From: Haloarcula amylolytica JCM 13557
GTDB taxonomy: Archaea; Halobacteriota; Halobacteria; Halobacteriales; Haloarculaceae
Assembly: GCF_000336615.1 (NCBI RefSeq)
Contig: NZ_AOLW01000035.1
Span: forward strand, 346,074 to 410,073
Direction of reading: 5' to 3'
DNA: 64,000 bases
Positions within the stretch are counted from its first letter, which is position 1; the number at the start of each line of letters is the position of its first letter. Made by a program: the position numbers and the translations under genes. The notes beneath the pieces are model-generated. The model made no database searches, was not told the DNA's origin, and saw nothing but the letters and a program-made list of their open reading frames with translations. Below are positions 52,948 to 61,581 of the stretch, piece after piece.

Positions 52948-53879
52948 TGTCACAGGACAACTCCAACTCGGACGGTATCGCTACGGCAAACGACACCGCT
53001 GCTGGTCCCCAGTCCGGTCGCCGGGACCGGCCGCTGGTCGGCGACGATGTGGTGCTTTCGTACTCCGGGACGGATGAACCGGTCATCGACGGTGAATCGA
53101 TCACCGCCGAACCTGGGGCCGTGACTGCGCTCGTTGGCCCGAACGGGTCGGGCAAGAGCACGCTGCTGAAAGGCCTCGCAAATCAGCTCGAACCGGAGGC
53201 GGGATCGGTGTTGCTGGACGGGCAAGACATCCAGACGATGGGTACCAAAGCGATCGCCCGGAAGCTCGGCCTGCTCTCTCAGGAGAGTACGTCGCCAAAC
53301 AGCATCTCGGTCGAGGATCTGGTGTACCACGGTCGGTACCCACACCGGGGGTTCTTCGACAGTGTCACCGAGGAAGACGAGGCCGCCGTCGAGCGGGCGA
53401 TTGACCTGGCCGGCTGTGGACACCTCCGTGAACGTGAAGTCGGTAGCCTCAGTGGTGGCCAGAAGCAACTCGCCTGGATCGCGATGGTCCTCGCACAGGA
53501 CACCGACGTACTATTGCTCGATGAACCGACGACGTTCCTCGATCTCCACCACCAGCTAGAGGTGATGGAGATCATCGAGACGCTCCGGGACGAGAGCGAC
53601 ATCACCATCGTGGTCGTCCTGCACGACATCGAGCAGGCGGCCCGCCTCGCCGACCGGATGGTCGCACTCAAAGACGGCGAGATACAGGCCCGGGGACGAC
53701 CCGAAGACGTCGTGACCGAGCAACTACTCGCGGAGGTTTTCGAAATCGAGGCGGAGGTCTCGGCTACGGCACAGGGACCGCGCGTGAATCCAATCCGTGC
53801 CCGCCACGACGGCGACGAACACGCTGCTGGTGACGATAGTGCGGAACCGGACCGCGCCGAGGAGATCGTGGCGGAATAG
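52947..53879 (+). CDS. Iron-siderophore ABC transporter ATPase
   Basis: A 310-residue FecE/FhuC-type ATPase: Walker A GPNGSGKS (about 66-73), Q-loop LLSQES, signature LSGGQKQLAW, Walker B VLLLDEP and the switch histidine VVLHD. The first 30 and the last 35 residues are acidic tails typical of haloarchaeal proteins. It energises import by the permease encoded just upstream; the lipoprotein at 54055 supplies substrate. Confidence 0.9.
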   Translation: MSQDNSNSDGIATANDTAAGPQSGRRDRPLVGDDVVLSYSGTDEPVIDGESITAEPGAVTALVGPNGSGKSTLLKGLANQLEPEAGSVLLDGQDIQTMGTKAIARKLGLLSQESTSPNSISVEDLVYHGRYPHRGFFDSVTEEDEAAVERAIDLAGCGHLREREVGSLSGGQKQLAWIAMVLAQDTDVLLLDEPTTFLDLHHQLEVMEIIETLRDESDITIVVVLHDIEQAARLADRMVALKDGEIQARGRPEDVVTEQLLAEVFEIEAEVSATAQGPRVNPIRARHDGDEHAAGDDSAEPDRAEEIVAE

Positions 53880-53922
53880 GGGCCGTTAGACTACCACGAA
53901 ATCGCCCTCTGCCCCACGGATC

Positions 53923-54000
53923 CTTCCCACGGACGCCGGGCTCTGCGCTTGATACTGGACTCTTCCCACGGACGCCGGACTCGGAGCTTGATACTGGATT
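53923..54000. repeat. Two tandem copies of a 39-bp unit
   Basis: Unit 1 is 53923-53961 and unit 2 is 53962-54000; they agree at 35 of 39 positions. They start CTTCCCACGGACGCC and end GATACTGGA plus two bases. They lie between the ATPase stop and the promoter of the siderophore-binding lipoprotein. Confidence 0.8.
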
Positions 54001-54026
54001 GTTCCGGGTCGGTGAACCGGAACATC

Positions 54027-54033
54027 TATATAA
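54027..54033 (+). promoter_or_regulatory. TATA box of the siderophore-binding protein gene
   Basis: TATATAA, centred 25 bases before the ATG at 54055, predicting a leaderless mRNA. Confidence 0.6.
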
Positions 54034-54034
54034 T

Positions 54035-54052
54035 TTTTAGGCTAGCCTAAAA
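54035..54052. promoter_or_regulatory. Perfect 18-bp iron box
   Basis: TTTTAGGCTAGCCTAAAA is fully palindromic and lies exactly between the TATA box and the ATG at 54055, a classic repressor position. It matches the site at 50752-50767. Confidence 0.8.
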
Positions 54053-54054
54053 TA

Positions 54055-55266
54055 ATGGCTGACGACACCACTGACATCGAGTCACCGACGCGGAGAGAGT
54101 ACGTCAAGTATGGGGGCACGGTTCTCAGTGCCGGGTTGCTAGCGGGATGCAGCGGTGATGCCGAGCGGGGAACCGGCTCCGCGCCGACGGAGGCCGTGAC
54201 GGAGACAGACACAACCACTGCGGACGAGTCGCACTCCGTGTCGATGTCCCCGATGGGAGAGGTGACCTTCGACTCGCCACCGGAGACCGTCTTCACGCGG
54301 CTCACGCACCACGCAGACATGGCGTTCGCCCTGGGACGTGGGGATACCGTCACGGCCATGCACGCCCCGGATTACTACAGCGGGCTGTGGAACCAGTTCG
54401 TCGAACGGTTGCCGGGCGTGTCGCTGGACTGGACCGGACTGTACTCTTCGTGGGAACCGAGCAAGGAGAAACTGTACGAACTGGACAGCGATATCCACCT
54501 GGCAGACCCGGCCTGGATCGCCAAACAGGACAACTGGGGCCGGACGGACTTCGAGGAGATCGCTACCAACGTCTCGCCGTGGTTCGGCAACTCGCTGAGT
54601 GACCGACACGCCGAACCACCGTCCGGATGGGGGGACTACGAGTACTACACTCTTTGGGAGCAGTTCGAACTCGTGGCCGAGGCGTTCCAGGAACAGGCCC
54701 GCTACGAGGCGCTCGCGGCGGTTCACGACGAGATGCGCTCGACCATTGACGCGAACCTGCCGCCCGAGTCGGAGCGGCCGTCGGCGGTCCTGCTCGCCGC
54801 GGCTGACCTCGACGAGATATACGCCTATACGCTTGACAACCCCGGATTCCTGACCGCACACACCCGCCCGTTCGGAGCGCGGGACGCCTTCGAGGGCTCG
54901 GTCGAGACGAACTCCGTGGTCGACTTCGAGACGCTGCTTGCGGCGGACCCGGACGTCATCCTGCACCTCGGCGGGTTCGAGCCGAACACGAGCCTTCCGG
55001 AGCGACGGGAGGCGTTTAAATCCGACCCGGTTGGGTCGGAAATCACGGCCGTGCAGAACGACCGGATCTACCCCCAGGGAGCGAGGTATCAGGGCCCGAT
55101 ACTGCATCTCTTCCAACTGGAGATGACCGCAAAGCAACTGTATCCCGAGCAGTTCGGCGAGTGGCCGACGTACACTGAGGGGCCGTATCCCGAAATCCCG
55201 GCCGAGGAACAGTTATTCGACCGCAAGCGGGTCGCGGATATCATCAACGGGGAGCTTAAGCCATGA
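54055..55266 (+). CDS. Iron-siderophore binding lipoprotein
   Basis: A 403-residue FepB/BtuF-type binding protein. The N-terminus has a Tat motif (TRREYVKYGG) and lipobox LAGC, followed by a Thr/Glu-rich linker. The two-lobed domain starts about 62 (MGEVTFDSPPETVFTRLTHHADMAFALG). It captures an iron chelate outside the cell and delivers it to the FecCD permease. It has its own iron box, so it is expressed under the same control as, but separately from, the permease operon. Confidence 0.85.
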   Translation: MADDTTDIESPTRREYVKYGGTVLSAGLLAGCSGDAERGTGSAPTEAVTETDTTTADESHSVSMSPMGEVTFDSPPETVFTRLTHHADMAFALGRGDTVTAMHAPDYYSGLWNQFVERLPGVSLDWTGLYSSWEPSKEKLYELDSDIHLADPAWIAKQDNWGRTDFEEIATNVSPWFGNSLSDRHAEPPSGWGDYEYYTLWEQFELVAEAFQEQARYEALAAVHDEMRSTIDANLPPESERPSAVLLAAADLDEIYAYTLDNPGFLTAHTRPFGARDAFEGSVETNSVVDFETLLAADPDVILHLGGFEPNTSLPERREAFKSDPVGSEITAVQNDRIYPQGARYQGPILHLFQLEMTAKQLYPEQFGEWPTYTEGPYPEIPAEEQLFDRKRVADIINGELKP

Positions 55267-55459
55267 GCGACCACGACACGGCAGCCGACGCACGGACACT
55301 CGGAGCATACTATCGAATAGGCCCACTGTGACAGCTACACCCCAGATATGGATGAATAGTCTACTATCGTAGTAACTATTGGCAGTATATATTGAATATA
55401 AGGATATAGTGGCTTATTTGTCCAGAAAGAATTTATACCTCCCTGTCATCATCTCACAT

Positions 55460-55597
55460 ATGTTAGTTCACGAAGGAAACACGCACTCTTACACCACCGG
55501 CTCCGACCGATACTGCCGTCACTGCAACGACGTTGCGTTAGCCTACGACCCGTCGGCTGACCGCCCTCGCTGTCGGTCGTGCGGAAAGCTAGTGTAG
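55460..55597 (+). CDS. 45-residue zinc-ribbon protein
   Basis: A 45-codon gene from ATG 55460 with two cysteine pairs (CRHC and CRSC) spaced 18 residues apart, giving one zinc ribbon. A TTTATA box at 55432-55437 places the transcript start at the ATG. Such mini zinc-finger proteins are common in haloarchaea and mostly uncharacterised. Confidence 0.65.
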   Translation: MLVHEGNTHSYTTGSDRYCRHCNDVALAYDPSADRPRCRSCGKLV

Positions 55598-55744
55598 CAG
55601 CGTCTCTGGCCTTTAGCTGAACCGCCGCTGACCGCCAGTATCGGCCGATCCGAAGCCTGGTTCGTGGGAATTCTCCGAAACTAGTCGCAGAACGCGTAAC
55701 GAGCTACTCTGTGGGTTGTGTGGCTGACTGCCAGTGCAGACCGA

Positions 55745-56785
55745 CTACAGCTTGACGAGAACTTTGATCGCTTCACGCTCGTCCATCGCCCGATACCCCT
55801 CGGGAACGCCGTCGAGGTCGACGGTTTTCGTGAAGATCGGCGACGGGTCGAGTGTGCCCTGCAGCACATCGGCCAGCAGTTCGTCGGCGTAGGCACGAAC
55901 CGGTGCGACGCCGCCGTTGAGCGCGATGTTGTCGCCGAACAGCGAGAACACATCCAGTCCGGAGTCGTCGACGCCGTGCGGGACACCGACGTAGCCGACG
56001 GTCCCGCCCGGCCGACAGACGTCGATGGCGGTCTCCATCGCCGAGGCCGCACCGACACATTCCAGGACGTGGTTCGCGCCGCCGTTGGTCAGGTCGTCTG
56101 CCGCGTCCACGGCGTCCTGACCACGGGCGGCGATGGTCTCGGTCGCGCCGAACGACTCCGCGAGTTCGAGACGGTCCTCGTGGTGGCCCATCGCGATAAT
56201 CCGCTCCGCTCCGAGACGGCGGGCCGCGAGTACGCCACACAGTCCGACAGCGCCGTCGCCGACCACGATACAGGTGTCTCCCTCGCTGACGCCGGCGCTG
56301 ACTGCCGCGTGGTGACCGGTCCCCATCACGTCCGTCAGCGGGAGAATCGCTTCCAGTGTGTCCTCGTCGTCGGCGTGGCGGTCGGGAACGCGGACGAGCG
56401 TCCCGTCGGCTTCCGTCGCTCTGACGTACTCGCCCTGGCCGCCGCCGTTGTCGCCGCCCCAGGAGTCGCCGTTGACACAGGACGTGTGCAGTCCCTTCCG
56501 GCAGAACTCGCACCGACCACAGCTGATGACGAACGGGGCGAACACCCGGTCGCCGGGTTCGACTGAGCGTACGTCGTCGCCGACTTCCTCGACGATACCC
56601 ATCGGTTCGTGGCCGACGCGGGACCCTTCCTCTCGGTCGCTCTGACCGCGATAGAACCACAGGTCGGAGCCACAGACGGCGGTATGGGTCACGCGGACAA
56701 TCGCGTCGGTTGGCGATTCGATCTCCGGCCGGGGAACTTCTTCGACGGTGATCTCGCCGGGGCCACGGTAGATGGCTGCGCGCAT
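55745..56785 (-). CDS. Zinc-dependent medium-chain alcohol dehydrogenase
   Basis: A 346-residue MDR-family dehydrogenase; the start is ATG 56785 (MRAAIYRGPGE). The catalytic zinc site is CGSD (about 37-40) with GHEPMG (about 61-66). The structural zinc loop has four cysteines (SCGRCEFCRKGLHTSC). The cofactor loop reads VGDGAVGLCGV. It oxidises a sugar, polyol or alcohol with NAD(P). Neighbours do not point to a substrate. Confidence 0.85.
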   Translation of the reverse strand: MRAAIYRGPGEITVEEVPRPEIESPTDAIVRVTHTAVCGSDLWFYRGQSDREEGSRVGHEPMGIVEEVGDDVRSVEPGDRVFAPFVISCGRCEFCRKGLHTSCVNGDSWGGDNGGGQGEYVRATEADGTLVRVPDRHADDEDTLEAILPLTDVMGTGHHAAVSAGVSEGDTCIVVGDGAVGLCGVLAARRLGAERIIAMGHHEDRLELAESFGATETIAARGQDAVDAADDLTNGGANHVLECVGAASAMETAIDVCRPGGTVGYVGVPHGVDDSGLDVFSLFGDNIALNGGVAPVRAYADELLADVLQGTLDPSPIFTKTVDLDGVPEGYRAMDEREAIKVLVKL

Positions 56786-56898
56786 GCGTTTGCTTCGGCT
56801 CGGCTGTGGAAAACCGTTCCCATGCCACTTCGGTACGTCACCTTCGCTGATCGTATTGGATGACAACAATTACCAGTGGTGAGACAGAACTAGATGGC

Positions 56899-57477
56899 AT
56901 GACGGATGTTCTCGTCGTCGGCGGCGGCCCCGCCGGCTTGAGTGCGGCACTGTTCACACAGAAAAACGGCCTTGAAACGACAGTCTTCGACACCGACGGA
57001 ACCTGGATGCACAAAGCGCACCTGTTCAACTATCTCGGGGTGGGCTCCCAGGACGGGTCCGCGTTCATGGAGACTGCTCGTACACAAGTCGATAGCTTCG
57101 GCGTCGACCGAAAGCAGGGCACAGAGGTGACCGACGTGGGGCAAACCGACGCCGGATTCGAGGTTACGACCGAGGACGACACGCATGAAGCACCCTATCT
57201 CGTCCTTGCGACCGGGGCTAACCGCGACCTCGCTGAGACGCTGGGCTGTGACATGACTGCTGAAGACGTCGTCGACGTGGACGTGACGATGGAGACGAGT
57301 GTCGACGACGCCTACGCGACGGGTGGTATGGTCCGAGCCGAGGAGTGGCAAGCCGTCATCTCCGCCGGCGACGGCGCGGCGGCGGCCCTGAACATTCTCA
57401 CGAAGGAGAAAGGGGAGCACTTCCACGACTTCGATACGCCCGCCGACGCGGACGCGCTGTTCGGTCCCGGGGAGTAG
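56899..57477 (+). CDS. Short FAD/NAD(P) oxidoreductase, thioredoxin-reductase-like
   Basis: A 192-residue FAD-binding protein (an upstream ATG at 56860 would add 13 residues). It has VVGGGPAGLSAALF, the WMHKAHLFNYLGVGS segment and a C-terminal AYATGGMVRAEEWQAVISAGDGAAAA flavin-binding strand. The NAD(P)H domain and CxxC of thioredoxin reductase are missing, as in a family of short haloarchaeal proteins. It resembles the FAD domain of the protein at 50846. The reaction is unknown. Confidence 0.65.
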   Translation: MTDVLVVGGGPAGLSAALFTQKNGLETTVFDTDGTWMHKAHLFNYLGVGSQDGSAFMETARTQVDSFGVDRKQGTEVTDVGQTDAGFEVTTEDDTHEAPYLVLATGANRDLAETLGCDMTAEDVVDVDVTMETSVDDAYATGGMVRAEEWQAVISAGDGAAAALNILTKEKGEHFHDFDTPADADALFGPGE

Positions 57478-57696
57478 GCCCCGAAGCGACTCCGGACGGG
57501 TCTATCTCATTGCTAACCACTGAACACCGTGTTACTGGTCACTGCCCGGCGAATACGGACTGCATTCGACGGTAGGCAAACCCGGGCCGGATGAGGCTAA
57601 GCAAGTGCGTAATTTGTGGCACCGCCGCCTTTACCACGTTACTGCAGTCGGTTTGGGGTTCTGAAACCGACCGACAGCATTATCGACTGATTCACT

Positions 57697-58266
57697 ATGG
57701 CATCACAGAGCCATGTGTTCTCTGTGAAGGAGTTCGAGTTCAACATCAGGTTCACTGCGGGTGCCGACCCGGTAATGGACCTGTTTCACGAGTACCCTAC
57801 GCTACGACTCCGGAACGCCACATGTACCGTGACCGAAAACGCCATGTGGCGTATCGACCACGTCGACGGTCCCGCTGAATCCATCTCCGCGTTCGATGAG
57901 GTGTTTCTCGACGACGAAGGCTGTAACGAGTGTCTCGACGAGCACCGCTGTTCTGGGACGCGGGAGTACCAGGTTCTCGACCGCCGACCGACCGCCAGAA
58001 CGGTATATACGTACCACGCAGACACTGACCGGTGTCGTGCAGTACCCACTATCGTCACCGACCACATCGGGGATGGTGTCGTCTTCGAATCGGAACGCAC
58101 CGGCAGTACGTATCGGTGGCGGGTGTTGTCGCCGGTCGAGGCGTCGCTCGATCCGCTGTTCGATCATCTCGAATCAACACTCCGAACTGGGGTACAGCTC
58201 GATGTCGACCACCTAGGAGGCGCTGAACCATGGCGAGACAAGACACAGCCCGTGTTCCCACAGTGA
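57697..58266 (+). CDS. Bat-type regulator domain lacking the HTH
   Basis: A 189-residue protein matching the N-terminal sensor part of haloarchaeal bacterio-opsin-activator-like regulators: FEFNIRFTAG, the FLDDEGCNECLDE region and a final SLDPLFDHLESTLRTGVQLDVDHLGGAEPWRD segment. In normal family members an HTH_10 follows at this point; here the frame ends within 12 residues. No HTH-like coding sequence follows downstream to 58356. It is either a truncated relic or a protein that acts without DNA binding. Confidence 0.65.
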   Translation: MASQSHVFSVKEFEFNIRFTAGADPVMDLFHEYPTLRLRNATCTVTENAMWRIDHVDGPAESISAFDEVFLDDEGCNECLDEHRCSGTREYQVLDRRPTARTVYTYHADTDRCRAVPTIVTDHIGDGVVFESERTGSTYRWRVLSPVEASLDPLFDHLESTLRTGVQLDVDHLGGAEPWRDKTQPVFPQ

Positions 58267-58356
58267 CTGTGCAGGGTCCACGGCTGTGCGTATTCGTTGT
58301 AATAGGGTGTAAACACGAGTCGATTAAATACGACGCCGCTAAACCTGACGCCGAAA

Positions 58357-59097
58357 TCAGTGGACCGACCGCTCGTCGCTTTCGTCGATGGCTTCAATCG
58401 GATCGGCGTTGCCAAACGATGGCTCCGGACCGTCCCCGGCCGCGGCCCACTCGCAGGCATTGGCGAGGACTTGCTGGATCGCTTCGTTGTGGTAAATCGG
58501 ATAGGTCTCGTGGCCCGGCCGGAAATAGAAGATTCGGCCCGCCCCGCGGCGGTAGCAACACCCTGAACGGAATACCTCACCGCCCTCGAACCAAGAGTTG
58601 AACACGAGCGTCTCCGGTGCCGGAATGTCGAACCGTTCCCCGTACATCTCGGTCTCCGGGAGTTCGATGTACTCGTCGACGCCGTCGGCGATGGGGTGAC
58701 CGGGCTCAACGACCCACAACCGCTCGGTTTCGGCGGCTTCACGCCATTTCAGACTGCAGGTCGTCCCCATCAGTTCGCGGAAGATCTTCGAGTAGTGGCC
58801 CGAGTGGAGGACGATGAGCCCCATGCCATCGAGAACCCGTTCTTTCACTCGGGTGACCACCTCGTCGTCGACCTGGTCGTGGGCGGCGTGGCCCCACCAG
58901 GTCAGAACGTCCGTTTCTGCCAGTACGTCCTCGGTAAGCCCGTGTTCGGGCTCCTGCAGCGTCGCGGTCTCCGTGTCGAATCCGCGCTCCGCAAGGGCTG
59001 TGGCGATAGCGCCGTGAATCCCGTCGGGGTACAGGTCCGCGACCGCTTCGTGTTCCTGCTCGTGGACGTATTCGTTCCAGACTGTAACGCGTGTCAT
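58357..59097 (-). CDS. ThuA-like protein (trehalose utilisation family)
   Basis: A 246-residue glutamine-amidotransferase-fold protein; start ATG 59097 ([16 protein letters not shown]). The ThuA marks are [29 protein letters not shown] and a [20 protein letters not shown] segment with conserved His/Tyr. ThuA proteins act in sugar metabolism, perhaps as keto-sugar handling enzymes, without a firm reaction. Upstream is a 678-base intergenic region. Confidence 0.8.
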   Translation of the reverse strand: MTRVTVWNEYVHEQEHEAVADLYPDGIHGAIATALAERGFDTETATLQEPEHGLTEDVLAETDVLTWWGHAAHDQVDDEVVTRVKERVLDGMGLIVLHSGHYSKIFRELMGTTCSLKWREAAETERLWVVEPGHPIADGVDEYIELPETEMYGERFDIPAPETLVFNSWFEGGEVFRSGCCYRRGAGRIFYFRPGHETYPIYHNEAIQQVLANACEWAAAGDGPEPSFGNADPIEAIDESDERSVH

Positions 59098-59775
59098 ACT
59101 CGTGGTTTCCACCTCCGCCGTAACGGCGTTGGCCAAGCGGCAATCCGTACGACTGGCGGACGCGATACGTTTTCGTCTTTACCGGGTATTCCCTGGGAGA
59201 CTCCTCCAACACATCCATCTGGCTTAGATACTGTCTTGTGTCGGCCAGCGCCGAGTGTCAGGTTCACCTTCTATCGCGCGCCAGCGTCGTCCCAGCGATG
59301 GGACGACACCCTCGATTTTGAACCCCGGTACGGTCCGTTTTCCAACTGCGTCCACAGGACTGTGAATAACGCCCTGAAACCACCAGATACAGACGACTGT
59401 AAGGGGCTCGCGTGAGAGTACAGTCGAGTGAAATCGGGGCGTAAAGCACCGTTATACCGGATACACACGACTGTACCGCATTTCGGCCGCTCGTACAGAA
59501 TAAGGCCTGTTTTTTTGACCATCAGCGCTTCTCGCGTCCGTTCCGGCGCTATTCTGGGTAGACGATAATGTAAACAGTAGATAAGTATAAATACTCCCTG
59601 CCAGACGACGTGACTGATGCACCCTACCAGAAACCGCTGTATCGGAAGGTTTCGACCGATAGAGACCTGTACCGAGGTGTTTCAGAAATGAGAGCGCGAT
59701 ACTGTTTCCCGGGGCACGTAGCTGGTGACAGTGGCGGCACGTCTCCGGACGAACGGATTCCGGTGGTGAGAACCC
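59098..59775. other. Long intergenic region with hairpin and a leader
   Basis: It carries a perfect nine-base hairpin at 59286-59307 (listed separately), the ThuA promoter near 59100-59130, and a TATAAATA box near 59586 for the lactate permease transcript. The latter is followed by a 24-codon frame (59617-59691) and a Shine-Dalgarno GGTGGTGA (59760-59767). I see no other gene. Confidence 0.45.
59286..59307. other. Nine-base-pair hairpin with GCGA tetraloop
   Basis: GTCGTCCCA (59286-59294), loop GCGA, TGGGACGAC (59299-59307). The loop is of the GNRA type that stabilises structured RNA, so it may belong to a small RNA. No T-run follows, so it is not an obvious terminator. Confidence 0.5.
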
Positions 59776-61554
59776 ATGTCTGAGCACACGCTGGTGCTCC
59801 TGGCACTGCTGCCGCTGGCGACGATTGCGGTGTTGATGGTCGGGCTGTACCAGCCTGCGACACGGACAATGCCCATCGCATGGGCGGTTGCGGCTATCGC
59901 GGCCTTCGTGGGCTGGCAGATGTCCCCTACGCTGATCGCCGCCGCGTCGATACGCGGTGCGCTGACAGCGACCAGAATCCTGGTCATCGTCTTCGGGGCG
60001 ATACTCCTGCTGTACACGCTGAAACAGTCCGGCGCGTTCGAGGTTATCAACGCCGGGTTCTCCTCGATCAGCGACGACCGGCGCGTGCAGGTCATCCTGC
60101 TCGTTTTCCTCATGGGGTCGTTCATCGAGGGCGCGGCCGGCTTCGGGACGCCCGCGGCCATCGTCGGCCCGCTGCTGGTCGGCCTGGGCTTCCCGCCGCT
60201 GGCCGCGGTGGTCGTCGCGCTTACGGGAAACATCCTCGCAATCACGTTCGGGGCAGTCGGAACGCCGCTGATAATCGGACTGCGTGACGTGGTCTTCGCA
60301 GAAGGGACCGGCGCATCACAGCAGGTGCTTCAGCAGGGCGGCTTCGAGAGCGTCGGCGCGTACGTCGCCCAGATCGGTGTGTGGGCGGCGCTCATCCACG
60401 CTATCGTCGGCATCGCTATCCCGTTCATCGGCGTGGCGATGATGACGCGCTTCTTCGGCGAGGAGCGGTCGATCAAGCCCGCGCTCGAAGTCCTGCCGCT
60501 GTGCCTCTTCGCGTGGGCTTCCTTCGCAATACCCTACGTCGCGACCGCGTACTTCCTCGGTCCGACCTTCCCAGCACTGCTGGGTGCGATGGTCGGTCTG
60601 CTCGTGGTCACGACCACGCTACGGGCCGGCTACTTCCTCCCCGACGAGGAATGGGACTTCGGCCCGCAGGAGCAGTGGCCGGACCACTGGATCGGCAGTA
60701 TCGAGCCCGGAGAGGGCGTCGGCACCACGACGGGTGACAGTCGAGAGGGAACCGTCGCGGCCGACGGCGGCACGGCAACGTTTGAAGAGTCCCACTCGCA
60801 GGACATGTCGCTGGGCATGGCCTGGCTACCGTACCTCCTCGTCGCCGCGTTGCTCGTCGTGACCCGCGTCGTCAGCCCGGTTCAGGAGTTCCTGTCGACG
60901 AACGGCGTTCTCCTGTGGAGTAACATCCTCGGCACGCCGTTCTCGGAGGGCGTCGAGATGTTCTACCTCCCGGGGAGCCTCTTCGTCCTCGTCGCCGTGA
61001 TCACGTACGCGCTCCACGGGATGGACGCTGACGGAATCAAGGCTTCGTGGAGCGAGGCGCTCCGGAACATCGCGCCGGCTGTCGTCGCGCTGTGGTTCGC
61101 CGTCGCGACGGTCATGATCATGCAGCGGACCGGCAGTGCCGTCGTGCTGGAGGCCGCGCCGATCAACTCCGGAATGCTCGGACTGCTGTCGGAAATCACC
61201 GCGAATGCGACCGGCCAGATGTTCCCGTTCTTCTCGGGCTTCATCGGTGCGTTCGGCGCGTTCATCGCCGGCTCGAACACGGTCAGCGACATCCTGTTCG
61301 GGCTATTCCAGTTCCAGGCCGCCCAGCAGATCGGTGCGCCGACCCAGATCGTGGTCGCCGCACAGGCGGTCGGTGGCGCAATCGGTAACCTCATCGCGAT
61401 TCACAACGTGGTCGCCGCCCTCACGGTGGTCGGCCTCATCGGCGAGGAGGGACGCGTCATCCGTCTCGAACTGATACCGGTGCTGTACTACGGTGTGTTC
61501 ACGGGCATACTGACGCTCATCCTGGCGTACGTCGTGGCACCGGCCGCGTTCTAA
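59776..61554 (+). CDS. lctP: L-lactate permease
   Basis: A 592-residue membrane protein of the LctP/LldP family with about 13-14 helices. Conserved segments are GAILLLYTLKQSGAFEVINAGF, FIEGAAGFGTPAAIVGPLLVG and the later FIAGSNTVSDILFG. A polar, acidic insert lies at about 300-345. It imports lactate or glycolate with a proton or sodium ion. The start has a good GGTGGTGA ribosome site nine bases upstream. The next gene, 27 bases downstream, is a lactate-dehydrogenase-type enzyme, giving a two-step lactate-use unit. Confidence 0.9.
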   Translation: MSEHTLVLLALLPLATIAVLMVGLYQPATRTMPIAWAVAAIAAFVGWQMSPTLIAAASIRGALTATRILVIVFGAILLLYTLKQSGAFEVINAGFSSISDDRRVQVILLVFLMGSFIEGAAGFGTPAAIVGPLLVGLGFPPLAAVVVALTGNILAITFGAVGTPLIIGLRDVVFAEGTGASQQVLQQGGFESVGAYVAQIGVWAALIHAIVGIAIPFIGVAMMTRFFGEERSIKPALEVLPLCLFAWASFAIPYVATAYFLGPTFPALLGAMVGLLVVTTTLRAGYFLPDEEWDFGPQEQWPDHWIGSIEPGEGVGTTTGDSREGTVAADGGTATFEESHSQDMSLGMAWLPYLLVAALLVVTRVVSPVQEFLSTNGVLLWSNILGTPFSEGVEMFYLPGSLFVLVAVITYALHGMDADGIKASWSEALRNIAPAVVALWFAVATVMIMQRTGSAVVLEAAPINSGMLGLLSEITANATGQMFPFFSGFIGAFGAFIAGSNTVSDILFGLFQFQAAQQIGAPTQIVVAAQAVGGAIGNLIAIHNVVAALTVVGLIGEEGRVIRLELIPVLYYGVFTGILTLILAYVVAPAAF

Positions 61555-61581
61555 CTCGTCTCACTCCCCACTTTCCTACTC

